NCBI RefSeq assembly: GCF_000317695.1
Contig: NC_019771.1
Location: forward strand, 6,233,501 to 6,297,500
Reading direction: 5' to 3'
From: Anabaena cylindrica PCC 7122
Lineage (GTDB): Bacteria; Cyanobacteriota; Cyanobacteriia; Cyanobacteriales; Nostocaceae
Length of the DNA: 64,000 bases
A model generated the notes under the pieces. It was not told the DNA's origin, did no database searches, and worked only from the letters and a program-made list of their open reading frames with translations. A program made the position numbers and the translations under genes. Positions 26,320-34,039 of this stretch are shown here, piece after piece. The first letter of the stretch is position 1; every line of letters begins with the position of its first letter.

Positions 26320-27546
26320 ATGCAAGGTAAAAACAATTTGATAGATGATCTTCTAGAAGAGGTTAGACGTGCTAACTCTGATCTAGAGATAGTAAATATT
26401 GGGGCAAAACGGGATAAATCAGGGAAGTACAGAATAAGGATAAGAGCTAGATCAAGAGATATCAGCTTTGAAAAGTACACCTTCCCACTATCAAAGCAGG
26501 GTCTAAAAGCTACTATCAAGATTTGCAGTGATATTGAATACGATTACTTTAGGGGATGTTTTGACCCGACGCTGGTTAAATATGGTTTAGCTAAATCTAC
26601 AGATCCTAAACTAACTGAAGTGCGATCGCTTCCTAAGACTTCTGAACCTAACCTATTAGAACTTTGGGAAAGCTATAAAGCATTAAAACCAGATGCACCA
26701 AATAGCACTAAATCAATTTGGAAAATAATTGATAGATGGCTGAATGAATGCCCTAGTGATTGCTTAGTTCTGGCTAATGCAGATAGACTCCTGAAATGGC
26801 TAAGGTCTAAATATTCTGATGGTAGTTTAGCTAGTGGCTTTAGATTACTCAAAGCTGCGGTTAATCTCGCGGTAAAGCTTGGTAAAGTTTCTGGTAATCC
26901 ATACATCCCTATCTACGAACTGTTAGACACTAAGAAGAAAAAACAGATCAAGGCTTTTTCTAAAGCAGAGATAAAAATTATCATCCAGTCTTTTAAGGAT
27001 TCTCGCTTTGATAGCTCCTATTCTGCTTACCCTAGTTCCTACTACGCGCCTTTAGTTGAATTTAGATTTTTAACAGGATGTAGACCATCAGAAGTAATTG
27101 CACTTACCTGGGATGACATTAAAGATAATGGCTCTAAGGTGCAAATCATTTTTAGTAAACGTTATAGCTACGGTCAAATTTTGGAGGGAACTAAAAACGG
27201 AGTAGCTGCGCGAATCTTTCCTTGCAACAAACAACTATCGGACTTTATCAGGAGTTTACCTAAAATTTCCAACGCTAATAATTTAGTGTTCCCTGGTTTT
27301 TGTGGTGGTTATATAACCAGCGGTAACTTCTCTAATATTTGGAGAAAGTATATTACTAAGCTGGTTAATCTAGGCTTGGTAAAAGATTATATGCCTTGGT
27401 ACGATGAGAGGCATACCTTCACAACTCACATAGCGAGATCAGGGCATGATTTGAAAACCATCTCATCAGTAGTTGGTAATAGCACACGAACTTTAATAGA
27501 TAATTATCTGGCAACTAACCAAGATATTGAACTACCAGAAATTTAA
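26320..27546 (+). CDS. tyrosine recombinase (integrase) of the element
   Basis: A 408-residue site-specific recombinase next to the left attachment repeat. The catalytic domain shows R255 in FLTGCRPSEVIAL, R364 in YDERHTFTTHI and the nucleophile Y396 in LIDNYL. Two usual histidines are replaced: Tyr361 in the HxxR box and Asn387 in the motif normally G-H (here VVGNST). A Tyr at the HxxR position has been reported for the heterocyst excisases XisA and XisC, so it may belong near that branch. The N-terminal ~180 residues contain a probable SAM-like arm/core-binding domain. GGTTAAGG precedes the ATG. It should catalyse integration at tRNA-Gly. Confidence 0.9.
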   Translation: MQGKNNLIDDLLEEVRRANSDLEIVNIGAKRDKSGKYRIRIRARSRDISFEKYTFPLSKQGLKATIKICSDIEYDYFRGCFDPTLVKYGLAKSTDPKLTEVRSLPKTSEPNLLELWESYKALKPDAPNSTKSIWKIIDRWLNECPSDCLVLANADRLLKWLRSKYSDGSLASGFRLLKAAVNLAVKLGKVSGNPYIPIYELLDTKKKKQIKAFSKAEIKIIIQSFKDSRFDSSYSAYPSSYYAPLVEFRFLTGCRPSEVIALTWDDIKDNGSKVQIIFSKRYSYGQILEGTKNGVAARIFPCNKQLSDFIRSLPKISNANNLVFPGFCGGYITSGNFSNIWRKYITKLVNLGLVKDYMPWYDERHTFTTHIARSGHDLKTISSVVGNSTRTLIDNYLATNQDIELPEI

Positions 27547-27567
27547 TGTCTTTTAGTGCGATCGCAC

Positions 27568-27632
27568 TTTAACAACTACACCTAACTACTTTTGTACAAT
27601 TGTGCTTTTGTACAAATGAAGTTTAACAACTA
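27568..27632. repeat. paired direct repeats after the integrase gene
   Basis: TTTTGTACAA occurs at 27590-27599 and 27606-27615, and TTTAACAACTA at 27568-27578 and 27622-27632. TTGTACAA is itself palindromic. They lie between the integrase stop and a terminator; role unknown. Confidence 0.6.
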
Positions 27633-27634
27633 AA

Positions 27635-27673
27635 AACCTGATTTACTTATTATTGGTAAATCAGGTTTTTTAT
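27635..27673. terminator. intrinsic terminator after the integrase gene
   Basis: 12-bp perfect stem AACCTGATTTAC/GTAAATCAGGTT with a 9-nt loop followed by TTTTTATTT. It serves the integrase gene and, with A-rich DNA on the other side, could also end the convergent GNAT gene. Confidence 0.88.
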
Positions 27674-28417
27674 TTATACAGAATAAGAAAATTTAGACAT
27701 CAGCAACCGTCCCCAAAAATTAACAAAGGAACTAGCACCTGGTAAACTATGGCATTTATGATCACCTGAAGAAACTACTAATTTTGTACCTATACCTTGC
27801 CTTCTGTAAAGCGGATCAACATAGATATAATGTATTCCTAAAGAATCAGTAATTAAAAAGCCAAGTAGCTTATCTGACAGAGAGGCAACATAAACATTAA
27901 AATTTCTATCATTCCAGACCATATCCTGAATATCTGAAGATATCCCACAATATCTCATCAGGTAATTATATTGATCCGGTGGCAATACTTTTTTAATCTG
28001 TGGGATGTATGGTTTTAATTCTGTGTAGTTATCTATTTTTTGGATGTCTAAATTATAGGAACATTCTTTTAATTCTGGATGTCTCTTAAGTCCGGCGTGG
28101 CGATACCAATAAAGAAACGCTTCTGGACTGATATCTTTAATTTTTGATATTCCTGATTCTTTAGCAATGTTTATTAATTCGTTTGCTAACCCACTGCGTT
28201 GAAAGCCTTTAACAACTTCTAGATATAATCCTTCTGATGCTGCAATATCTCCACAGCAAAAACCTATAATATTGTTGTCAAATTTAGCTAATATTAAAAG
28301 TTTATTTCTTGGATCATTCTTTAGATGATATAAAGCACTAATCCAAAGATTCAGATCCTTTAGATTTACTGGTAATGCTTCAAAATTGTTAAATAGTTTT
28401 TCTAGCGTATATGTCAT
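27674..28417 (-). CDS. tandem GNAT-fold acetyltransferase
   Basis: A 247-residue protein with two GNAT-like halves. The N-terminal half has LYLEVVKGFQRSGLANELI (acetyl-CoA loop RSGLA), and the C-terminal half has IHYIYVDPLYRRQGIGTKLV with the canonical RRQGIG loop. The end, LPGASSFVNFWGRL, matches the PGxxxFxNxx motif of the two other GNATs in this element (PGNIAFINML, PGDPGFINFF), so the three are paralogues. The substrate is unknown. It is convergent with the integrase. Confidence 0.8.
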   Translation of the reverse strand: MTYTLEKLFNNFEALPVNLKDLNLWISALYHLKNDPRNKLLILAKFDNNIIGFCCGDIAASEGLYLEVVKGFQRSGLANELINIAKESGISKIKDISPEAFLYWYRHAGLKRHPELKECSYNLDIQKIDNYTELKPYIPQIKKVLPPDQYNYLMRYCGISSDIQDMVWNDRNFNVYVASLSDKLLGFLITDSLGIHYIYVDPLYRRQGIGTKLVVSSGDHKCHSLPGASSFVNFWGRLLMSKFSYSV

Positions 28418-29012
28418 ATATTTAGGATATTTAGTACATTTATACTATAGCATAAATTTAGTACCGAGATAAGCTAAACATAAAATCTCTAAGCACTGAT
28501 AGAGAAAACCTTATTTATCAAGGGATGCCGTGATCCTGGTTAGCCACTATTTTATACAAAAATCTAATGTGAGGAACGAAAAACCTAGACAGAGTAATAC
28601 TTTCAGCTTATTTTAGTTAATCTTTTGGGGAATGGATTAAACAGATCCTTAATAGTTCGGGCAGGGTTAATGACTACCCCTTTAAATCACCAAAAGCCTC
28701 ACTATATAAGACTTTCAGATAATCTAACTATTTTGTATAATAGTTATACCAAATTTATAAGAAACAGGCTCAAAGCTATATAGCAGTATTTAGATGCTTT
28801 CCGGTATGTTCTGTAAATGCTGGGTTTTTCTGAGCATTCATGAATGCTAGGTTTTCCCCTTTGATGTGGAAAACTAAAGAGCGATCGCTTCTGAACACAT
28901 CTGGTAGATATATTTACTAGGATTGAAGGCACTTAAAATTTAGAGAATGATAGAAACTACCTGAAAAAGATTTTAGAAGCTTCTAGGGCTAAAATTTAAG
29001 GGCTATTAGCAT
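28418..29012. other. gene-free AT-rich stretch in the element
   Basis: No supported gene. A GGGTTAATGACTACCCC hairpin (28662-28680) and a TAACTATTTTGTATAATAGTTA hairpin (28726-28747) are visible. The stretch leads into the conserved ~370-bp non-coding repeat at 29013. Confidence 0.55.
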
Positions 29013-29383
29013 TTTGAGTGCGATGGTGGAGTACGAGGTGAGAAAGAAGATTATTCTGTCCTTCTTTTTCGTTTTTTATATTCATTAAAACAACTTCGCG
29101 CTTAAAATGTTGATCCTTTAATTTTACATTTAACCTTACCTTTATTTAAGCGTTTATATAATCTCTTATTTGTTTTACTTCTCTCATAAAAATCTTTTTT
29201 TTCTTTTATTATTATATAGAGAATTTTTGTAGAGGAAGCATATAAGCGGCAGTGTTATTAAAACCTCTGTACCTCCCACACTGCCTAGCTTTGAGACTTC
29301 TTAAACGCTTTTCAATATTATTCATCATTATTATGAGTATAAAATAATATTAAATAATGCTTGATAACGCTAATCCTTAGAAG
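29013..29383 (+). repeat. non-coding repeat copy A (inverted partner at 33586-33929)
   Basis: A diverged ~370-bp sequence whose reverse complement recurs at 33586-33929. Shared landmarks in the same order are AGAAGATTATTCTGT, GCGCTTAAAATGT, TAAGCGTTTATA, ATTATATAGAGA, TATAAGCGG, CTTAAACG, AATAATATTAAATAA, and GCTTGATAACGCTAATCC followed by TTAGAAG. No protein reading frame is conserved between the copies. The variable middle can fold (GGCAGTGT/ACACTGCC, 29247-29285) and copy B folds with different bases. It could be an origin, an untranslated structured RNA, or a cassette boundary. Confidence 0.8.
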
Positions 29384-29484
29384 CCTGTGATAAAATAGAT
29401 ACATAAACTAACTCAGTAGGTTGATTATCTTTCCCGAAGTGCGATCGCTCTTACGCCCAAATTCATATTTAACAATTTAAAATT

Positions 29485-29568
29485 ATGACTCTACTTTCTG
29501 AAATTCAAGCTGCTCAATCTCAATGGCTTTTTCCTCTAGTTCGGAAAAGGTTACTGGTTAGGATTTAG
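29485..29568 (+). CDS. possible 27-residue ORF
   Basis: MTLLSEIQAAQSQWLFPL plus nine basic/hydrophobic residues. It follows a HIP1 site and an AT-rich leader and is just upstream of a hairpin. There is no clear ribosome site and no known family. It may be the truncated N-terminus of a larger protein, or chance. Confidence 0.25.
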   Translation: MTLLSEIQAAQSQWLFPLVRKRLLVRI

Positions 29569-29577
29569 TTAAACAAT

Positions 29578-29601
29578 AAACCCCCGCTAGTTGGCAGGGG
29601 T
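29578..29601 (-). terminator. GC-rich hairpin after the 81-residue ORF
   Basis: ACCCCCGCTAGTTGGCAGGGGT forms a CCCC/GGGG-based stem; read on the minus strand it is followed by TTTATTGTTT, consistent with an intrinsic terminator for the gene ending at 29615. Confidence 0.6.
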
Positions 29602-29614
29602 TAGGGGTGAGAGT

Positions 29615-29860
29615 TTATCTTTCTACAAAAACAATATCTGGTTTAGGTTTAGCTGGTTTAGCTGGTTTAGCTGGTTTAGCTTTAATTTTAGGCTTCTTAA
29701 ATACAAGAGGATGAAATTCATAATTTAGTGATGGTTCAGGATCTAGATCAGCATCAAAATCCAATGGATATGAAAAATCCATATCCATTGGATATAAAAA
29801 AGCCATATCTGCCTGAGCATTGGCTTCTGCTAATTTTTCAGCTAATTCTTTGTTAAACAT
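29615..29860 (-). CDS. small acidic protein with KPA repeats
   Basis: An 81-residue protein with sharply split charge. The N-terminal 55 residues are acidic (MDMDFSYPLDFDADLDPEP), while the C-terminus is basic with a tandem PAKPAKPAKP run encoded by 9-bp repeats (GCTGGTTTA on the plus strand) at 29644-29676. AGAGGTT precedes the ATG. It could be a small nucleic-acid-binding or DNA-mimic protein; no family is recognised. It has its own terminator. Confidence 0.6.
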   Translation of the reverse strand: MFNKELAEKLAEANAQADMAFLYPMDMDFSYPLDFDADLDPEPSLNYEFHPLVFKKPKIKAKPAKPAKPAKPKPDIVFVER

Positions 29861-29976
29861 TTTTAACCTCTTCTTTAACTAAATGGTAGCTTCTTTATTC
29901 AATGGTGATCCTGCTCTTTTGATGATCCTTCTGATTGCTATATGATTCAGTTTCATAATTTGCTCCTATAATAATA

Positions 29977-30522
29977 TTATCCTACATTTATTGTAGCTGG
30001 ATTATCTATGATATACCCTCGTGCTTCTAAAGTTTTGATCGCCAAATTCGGATCTAACAATATTTGATAGCATCCATAGGATTGTTCTAGCCTTGAATGC
30101 AGATTTATAGCATTAGAGTAAGTGGCGATAGCCCTTAAATTAACACTATCCTCTTTTTCAAGTTCTATCAGTAAGCGATCGCTTAACTTATCGGCAATCA
30201 GACTATTTCTGAGGCATCCCCTAATAGATTTTTTTAGAGCAAAAGCTAACCAAGCCTCTTCAGATATCTCTTGATCAATATTTTCAATATTTTCAATACT
30301 ATCAATAGAATACTCAGCTAGATTTTTTACTTCCTTTATCTCAGATTTTACCTCGTCTTCCTTCTTCTTTGGCTTTTGATTATTGCAGCTTACTAAATAT
30401 TCTGCATATAATCTATATAATTTCCTTCTATGTATTGGGATCTTCTCCTCAAGCTGCGGAACTGTAAAACCCGCAGAAAATAGCTTGAAAACTTCCTCTT
30501 TATCATTATCTGAATATTTCAT
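29977..30522 (-). CDS. HTH-containing protein of unknown function
   Basis: A 181-residue protein. The first ~40 residues (DKEEVFKLFSAGFTVPQLEEK) resemble the helix-turn-helix of phage small terminases and resolvase-like proteins that read DNA by QLEEKIPIHRRKLYRL. A lysine/glutamate-rich linker and a helical C-terminal domain follow (AWLAFALKKSIRGCLRNSL). It lies inside the cargo segment bounded by the inverted non-coding repeats. Small-terminase function is not supported because no large subunit is present; a regulator or partition role is as likely. Confidence 0.6.
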   Translation of the reverse strand: MKYSDNDKEEVFKLFSAGFTVPQLEEKIPIHRRKLYRLYAEYLVSCNNQKPKKKEDEVKSEIKEVKNLAEYSIDSIENIENIDQEISEEAWLAFALKKSIRGCLRNSLIADKLSDRLLIELEKEDSVNLRAIATYSNAINLHSRLEQSYGCYQILLDPNLAIKTLEARGYIIDNPATINVG

Positions 30523-30627
30523 AATATGTTTTTTATGTCTTTGTCACATTGTCACACTTATTGTAGCATAGATGTCACACGGTTGTCACAAAATGGCTCA
30601 CCCTTACATAGCAAGGCTTTCAGCGTG

Positions 30628-31029
30628 TCACAGTTGACCTATCAAACTACGTTTTTTCTTAAAATTATAAAGCATATTGATAAAAGCAATATTGCCAGGG
30701 TAAACGATTTTGTCATAGTCTAGGTCAGCATTCCCCTTAACATTACAGTATTTCTGTAGTAGCAGCGAACCGCACCCCAAACCTCGATATTTTGGACTAA
30801 CAAAGATATATTCTAAATAATTAGATTCTCCAAAAATAAACCCGATCCTCTCCTTTTCTATTTCTAAAATTAAAACAATAAGCTTAGAAACATCTGGATG
30901 TATTCCCTCTTTTATTGTTTTAATAATAAGATCAAAAATCCTGCTATAAAGGGATAAATCAATATTTGATTTAATAAAGTCATAATCATCTTGATCACCT
31001 ATATCTATGCTTCTTATTTCTAGTTCCAT
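30628..31029 (-). CDS. GNAT-family acetyltransferase
   Basis: A 133-residue protein with IGFIFGESNYLEYIFVSPKY then RGLGCGSLLLQKY, the acetyl-CoA-binding loop, and a C-terminal YPGNIAFINMLYNF motif shared with the other two GNATs of the element. It is divergent from the ADP-ribosyltransferase gene at 31089, with only about 60 bp between starts, so both are likely controlled from one intergenic region. Substrate unknown. Confidence 0.78.
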   Translation of the reverse strand: MELEIRSIDIGDQDDYDFIKSNIDLSLYSRIFDLIIKTIKEGIHPDVSKLIVLILEIEKERIGFIFGESNYLEYIFVSPKYRGLGCGSLLLQKYCNVKGNADLDYDKIVYPGNIAFINMLYNFKKKRSLIGQL

Positions 31030-31088
31030 AATCTTTAAAAAATATATTACAATACTAATATACCATATTAAAATAGGATATTTAAAAG

Positions 31089-31622
31089 ATGACAGATCAA
31101 GAGTATTTGGGGATGATTGAAAAATTAGAATATATCTTAGATCGTAAGTTTCACGGCACTACTGCGGAAGAGAAAGCTATATATTATTATTTTTATGATT
31201 ATCTATGGCTAAATGAGGATCTGAGGCTAGGAAGATATAATTTTCATGCTGATTTTATTAGTAAATTTTTAAAATCTCTCAAACCATACCAAGGAAAATT
31301 ATATAGAGGTGGGTACTTCTTATTAGAAGATTTAGAAGATAATTATAAAATAGGTTCTGAGGTAATTTGGCACGGGTTTACATCAGCAAGTTTATCTGAG
31401 GATGTTGCCAAATCTTTTGCTAATAAAGCAGATAAAGCAGGTAATAACTTTGTTAAAACTTTGTTTTTATTTGATAGTAAAAATGCTAAACCTGTTTTTA
31501 ATTTACATCCTCTAATTATCGGTGATGCAAAAGAGTGTATCTTTGACAGAGATTCTAAATTCTTGATAAGTGATCGCACTTCAGAAAATGGACTACTAGA
31601 GATTTACATGAAGGAAGTATAA
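31089..31622 (+). CDS. ADP-ribosyltransferase-fold protein 1
   Basis: A 177-residue protein with the R-S-E triad of mono-ADP-ribosyltransferases: R73 in KLYRGGYF, F-T98-S99-A-S in the STS position, and E149 in DAKECIFDRDSKF. Two residues before E149 is Ala where active enzymes usually have Glu or Gln, so activity may be reduced or altered. It is a paralogue of the gene at 32060. There is no signal peptide or secretion domain. It is bracketed by GNAT genes on the opposite strand; the downstream GNAT stop abuts its own stop (31622/31623). A toxin, or a modifier of host or phage protein, is inferred. Confidence 0.78.
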   Translation: MTDQEYLGMIEKLEYILDRKFHGTTAEEKAIYYYFYDYLWLNEDLRLGRYNFHADFISKFLKSLKPYQGKLYRGGYFLLEDLEDNYKIGSEVIWHGFTSASLSEDVAKSFANKADKAGNNFVKTLFLFDSKNAKPVFNLHPLIIGDAKECIFDRDSKFLISDRTSENGLLEIYMKEV

Positions 31623-32045
31623 TTATTTTTTTAATACTTTATTGATTAGAGCATCAGTGCTATTAACAAAGTAGTTATGGAAGAAATTAATAAAACCAGG
31701 ATCACCAGGATAGTTAGATCCGTTAATTTTTAACTTATTCTTAAAAAATGCTGATTCTTGTTTTATTTCTTTTTCCAGGAGAATTAATAACCGTGTGCCT
31801 AGCGACTTTCTTCTATAGCCAAGCTCAAGATAAATAAAATGTAATCCTCCGTCGTCTCCCCAAGCAAAACCTACTATCTGGCTATCATCTATAGCAGCTA
31901 TTATGTTTAGTCCCCATTTTTCATCTAAAATATCTCTATTTTTATAGTAAATATCAAAACACTCAAGAGGGTATCTTGTTAGTTTTGATCTGATATAATC
32001 AATATAATGGGTATCATCCATTGCAATTTTCTTAAAATTTATCAT
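31623..32045 (-). CDS. GNAT-family acetyltransferase
   Basis: A 140-residue GNAT with IVGFAWGDDGGLHFIYLELGY then RRKSLGTRLL (acetyl-CoA loop) and a PGDPGFINFFHNYF C-terminus shared with its paralogues. It is convergent with ADP-ribosyltransferase 1 with no gap and divergent from ADP-ribosyltransferase 2, whose ATG is only 14 bp from its own. The extremely tight packing suggests the three genes are inherited together. Confidence 0.78.
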   Translation of the reverse strand: MINFKKIAMDDTHYIDYIRSKLTRYPLECFDIYYKNRDILDEKWGLNIIAAIDDSQIVGFAWGDDGGLHFIYLELGYRRKSLGTRLLILLEKEIKQESAFFKNKLKINGSNYPGDPGFINFFHNYFVNSTDALINKVLKK

Positions 32046-32059
32046 AGTTAAATAACCTT

Positions 32060-32608
32060 ATGACTCCTACAGAGACGACATATACTAAAATGTTAGCACA
32101 ATTAGAGGATTTATCAGGTATCCAATGGCGGGGAGATACACTAGGAGAAAAAGCCATTAATTACTATGCTTTCTTTTTTGGCAGCATTAATGAGAATCTG
32201 AGAGAGGGTATAGCTAATATTCACGTTGGTTTTGTCTGTGATTTTATAGCTAATCTTCCCAACTTTGAGGGCATAACCTACAGGGGAATAAGAGTAGATG
32301 ATCTGAGTGTGATCTATGCCCGGTATAAACCAGGAAATATAATCACAGAAAAAGCATTTACGTCATCATCTGAACTAAAAGCAGTTGGTGAGAAGTTCGC
32401 GGGGCTTGTGCCTGATTTAAGCACACTTCATGATAAAAGAGCCTCTGTTATGTTCAAAATCCACAGCAAAACCGGAAAAGCTATTTCTAACTATTCCGGT
32501 GGTTACGGTAGGCAAAAAGAGGTACTATTTAAGCCAAATTCTAGCTTCCTAGTTTTGGATTTGTCGGAACATGATGATCACATAGAGATAGAATTAGAGC
32601 AAATATAA
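32060..32608 (+). CDS. ADP-ribosyltransferase-fold protein 2
   Basis: A 182-residue paralogue of the protein at 31089. R75 lies in ITYRGIRVDDL, S102 in FTSSSELKAVGEKF, and Q152-K-E154 in GRQKEVLFKPNSSF, giving a QxE motif like that of C3-type exoenzymes that modify asparagine or other non-arginine residues. The triad is complete, so activity is likely. The N-terminal ~65 residues are helical and shared with paralogue 1. There is no secretion signal, so the target is probably in the same cell or an incoming genome. A terminator follows. Confidence 0.82.
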   Translation: MTPTETTYTKMLAQLEDLSGIQWRGDTLGEKAINYYAFFFGSINENLREGIANIHVGFVCDFIANLPNFEGITYRGIRVDDLSVIYARYKPGNIITEKAFTSSSELKAVGEKFAGLVPDLSTLHDKRASVMFKIHSKTGKAISNYSGGYGRQKEVLFKPNSSFLVLDLSEHDDHIEIELEQI

Positions 32609-32610
32609 AG

Positions 32611-32656
32611 AAAAACCAGCATTATCAAAAGTAATGCTGGTTATCAAATATTTTTA
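32611..32656. terminator. bidirectional terminator after ART 2
   Basis: ACCAGCATTA/TAATGCTGGT 10-bp perfect stem, A-run before and T-rich after (ATTTTT at 32649), between two convergent genes. Confidence 0.85.
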
Positions 32657-32665
32657 GGAATTAGA

Positions 32666-33283
32666 TTATACTAGGCTATCCATCACAGAATACCGACCGC
32701 TACCATCTAGCACTGATTGAATATGCCCTATTCTATAATCGTTTCTAATGGCGTAGGGAACGGAGTCAATAAAAATAGTGTAGTCTTCAAACCCGGCTAG
32801 GTTAAAACGGAATTTGAAAACAACTGCGGACTTAATATGATCATTACCCTCAAGATAAAGGATTTTATCTACTTGAGTGCCTAACCCACTGTAATCTAGA
32901 TCATTATCTTGGCAATATTTAATTAGATATTTCTTTGCTTTATGAATGTCACTGTAGCAGCTACAGTACCCAGTTGATAAATTTAACCCAGTGCCACTAA
33001 ATAGCAGAGTACCGGATGATTCACCTTTTTTAATGCTGATGATATCACCACTAGATGCCAGAACTACAGAATAGCGATCGCTCTTTTTCTCCAGTTCAAA
33101 ATTAAAAGCTAATCGGTTGTCTGATAATTCAAAGCAAGCCACAGTTTTAATATTTTCGATGTAGGACTTGCCAGCGTTAACTAGCCCTTGTGAGAGGTAA
33201 TCTTTAGCAGCTTCTAATAGATTCTTAGGATCAGTGGCTAGGTAGTATTTTTCTAATTTGGAGATGATAATCTGTTTTTGCAT
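32666..33283 (-). CDS. hypothetical protein in the cargo segment
   Basis: A 205-residue soluble protein starting MQKQIIISKLEKYYLATDPKN. It has three alternating beta-rich blocks (VACFELSDNRLAFNFELE, VVFKFRFNLAGFEDYTIFID) and a small GTGLNLSTGYCSCYSD loop. No family is recognised and there is no membrane span. It is the outermost gene before the right non-coding inverted repeat and faces the ART genes. Confidence 0.6.
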   Translation of the reverse strand: MQKQIIISKLEKYYLATDPKNLLEAAKDYLSQGLVNAGKSYIENIKTVACFELSDNRLAFNFELEKKSDRYSVVLASSGDIISIKKGESSGTLLFSGTGLNLSTGYCSCYSDIHKAKKYLIKYCQDNDLDYSGLGTQVDKILYLEGNDHIKSAVVFKFRFNLAGFEDYTIFIDSVPYAIRNDYRIGHIQSVLDGSGRYSVMDSLV

Positions 33284-33585
33284 GATCTTCTGTTTTTTGG
33301 TGTAATTTTTATTTGCTCGAAGCTGTTTAACATCTTGGTAAATTCGTGGTCATTCCCAATATTCAGATGTTTTTCAGCAAGCTTGAAAAAGTAGTTCATA
33401 TATGAATTATAACACAATATATTACAAGTGTACTACATATAAATAGGATATTTCCTGAAAATTGAGAAAAAGTTTTAACAGTTCTGGGTAGCTAAAGCGG
33501 GTTAGTAATTACCTATATATAATGTGCTTTGACTTAAAGTGATGTATCTGTAATTTTAGTTCTGATTGTGCTTTTTTATCTTATC
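33284..33585. other. gene-free stretch next to repeat copy B
   Basis: About 300 bp upstream of the 205-residue ORF, AT-rich, with no frame of note. It should contain that gene's promoter. Confidence 0.55.
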
Positions 33586-33929
33586 CTTCTAAGGATTAGC
33601 GTTATCAAGCGTTATTTAATATTATTCATCATTGTTAAGGATACCTAATAATGATGTAGAACGTTTAAGAGGCTGTATCTCTTTCTCAGTCTAGGTTTTA
33701 GACTTTTACTGTGTCTACCGCTTATACGCTTACTTTACAAAAAATCTCTATATATAATAAATAAAGAAAAAATAAAATCTACATAAATAAAAATGATTAA
33801 GTGAATCTATAAACGCTTATATACATTTTAAGCGCAAAGATGTTTTAAATGATTTTGTAAATGAATACAAAAAAGAGGGAGACACAGAATAATCTTCTAT
33901 CTCTCCCTCGTTCTTCCCACCGTGCGCTA
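33586..33929 (-). repeat. non-coding repeat copy B (inverted partner of 29013-29383)
   Basis: On the minus strand this reads in the same order as copy A, from CGCACGGTGG and AGAAGATTATTCTGT through GCGCTTAAAATGT, TAAGCGTTTATA and TATAAGCGG to GCTTGATAACGCTAATCC. The variable middle contains an AGTCTA/TAGACT hairpin where copy A has a different one. The copies point toward each other around a 4.2-kb segment with seven genes. Confidence 0.8.
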
Positions 33930-33987
33930 AAAAATTTACTTTACGAATACAGTTGCCAAATGCACCATATTTGTCTATTCTTTTTTT

Positions 33988-34023
33988 ATTTGTTTCTCAC
34001 CACTGGTAATGGTGAGAAACAAA
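33988..34023. other. strong hairpin downstream of the rep gene
   Basis: TTTGTTTCTCACCA/TGGTGAGAAACAAA, a 14-bp perfect stem with a CTGGTAA loop, ends 17 bp from the rep stop codon. No U-run follows on the minus strand, so it is either an imperfect terminator, an mRNA-stabilising structure or a protein site. Confidence 0.7.
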
Positions 34024-34039
34024 GGTACAACAAGGTGGT

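Noticed and set aside
26320..27546. Developmental excision element as in nif or hupL
   Set aside because: The target is a tRNA that stays intact, not an interrupted coding gene, so no heterocyst-specific role is indicated.
29449..29456. HIP1 octamers (GCGATCGC) as regulatory sites
   Set aside because: They occur throughout the window within genes and spacers and are a genome-wide feature of cyanobacteria.
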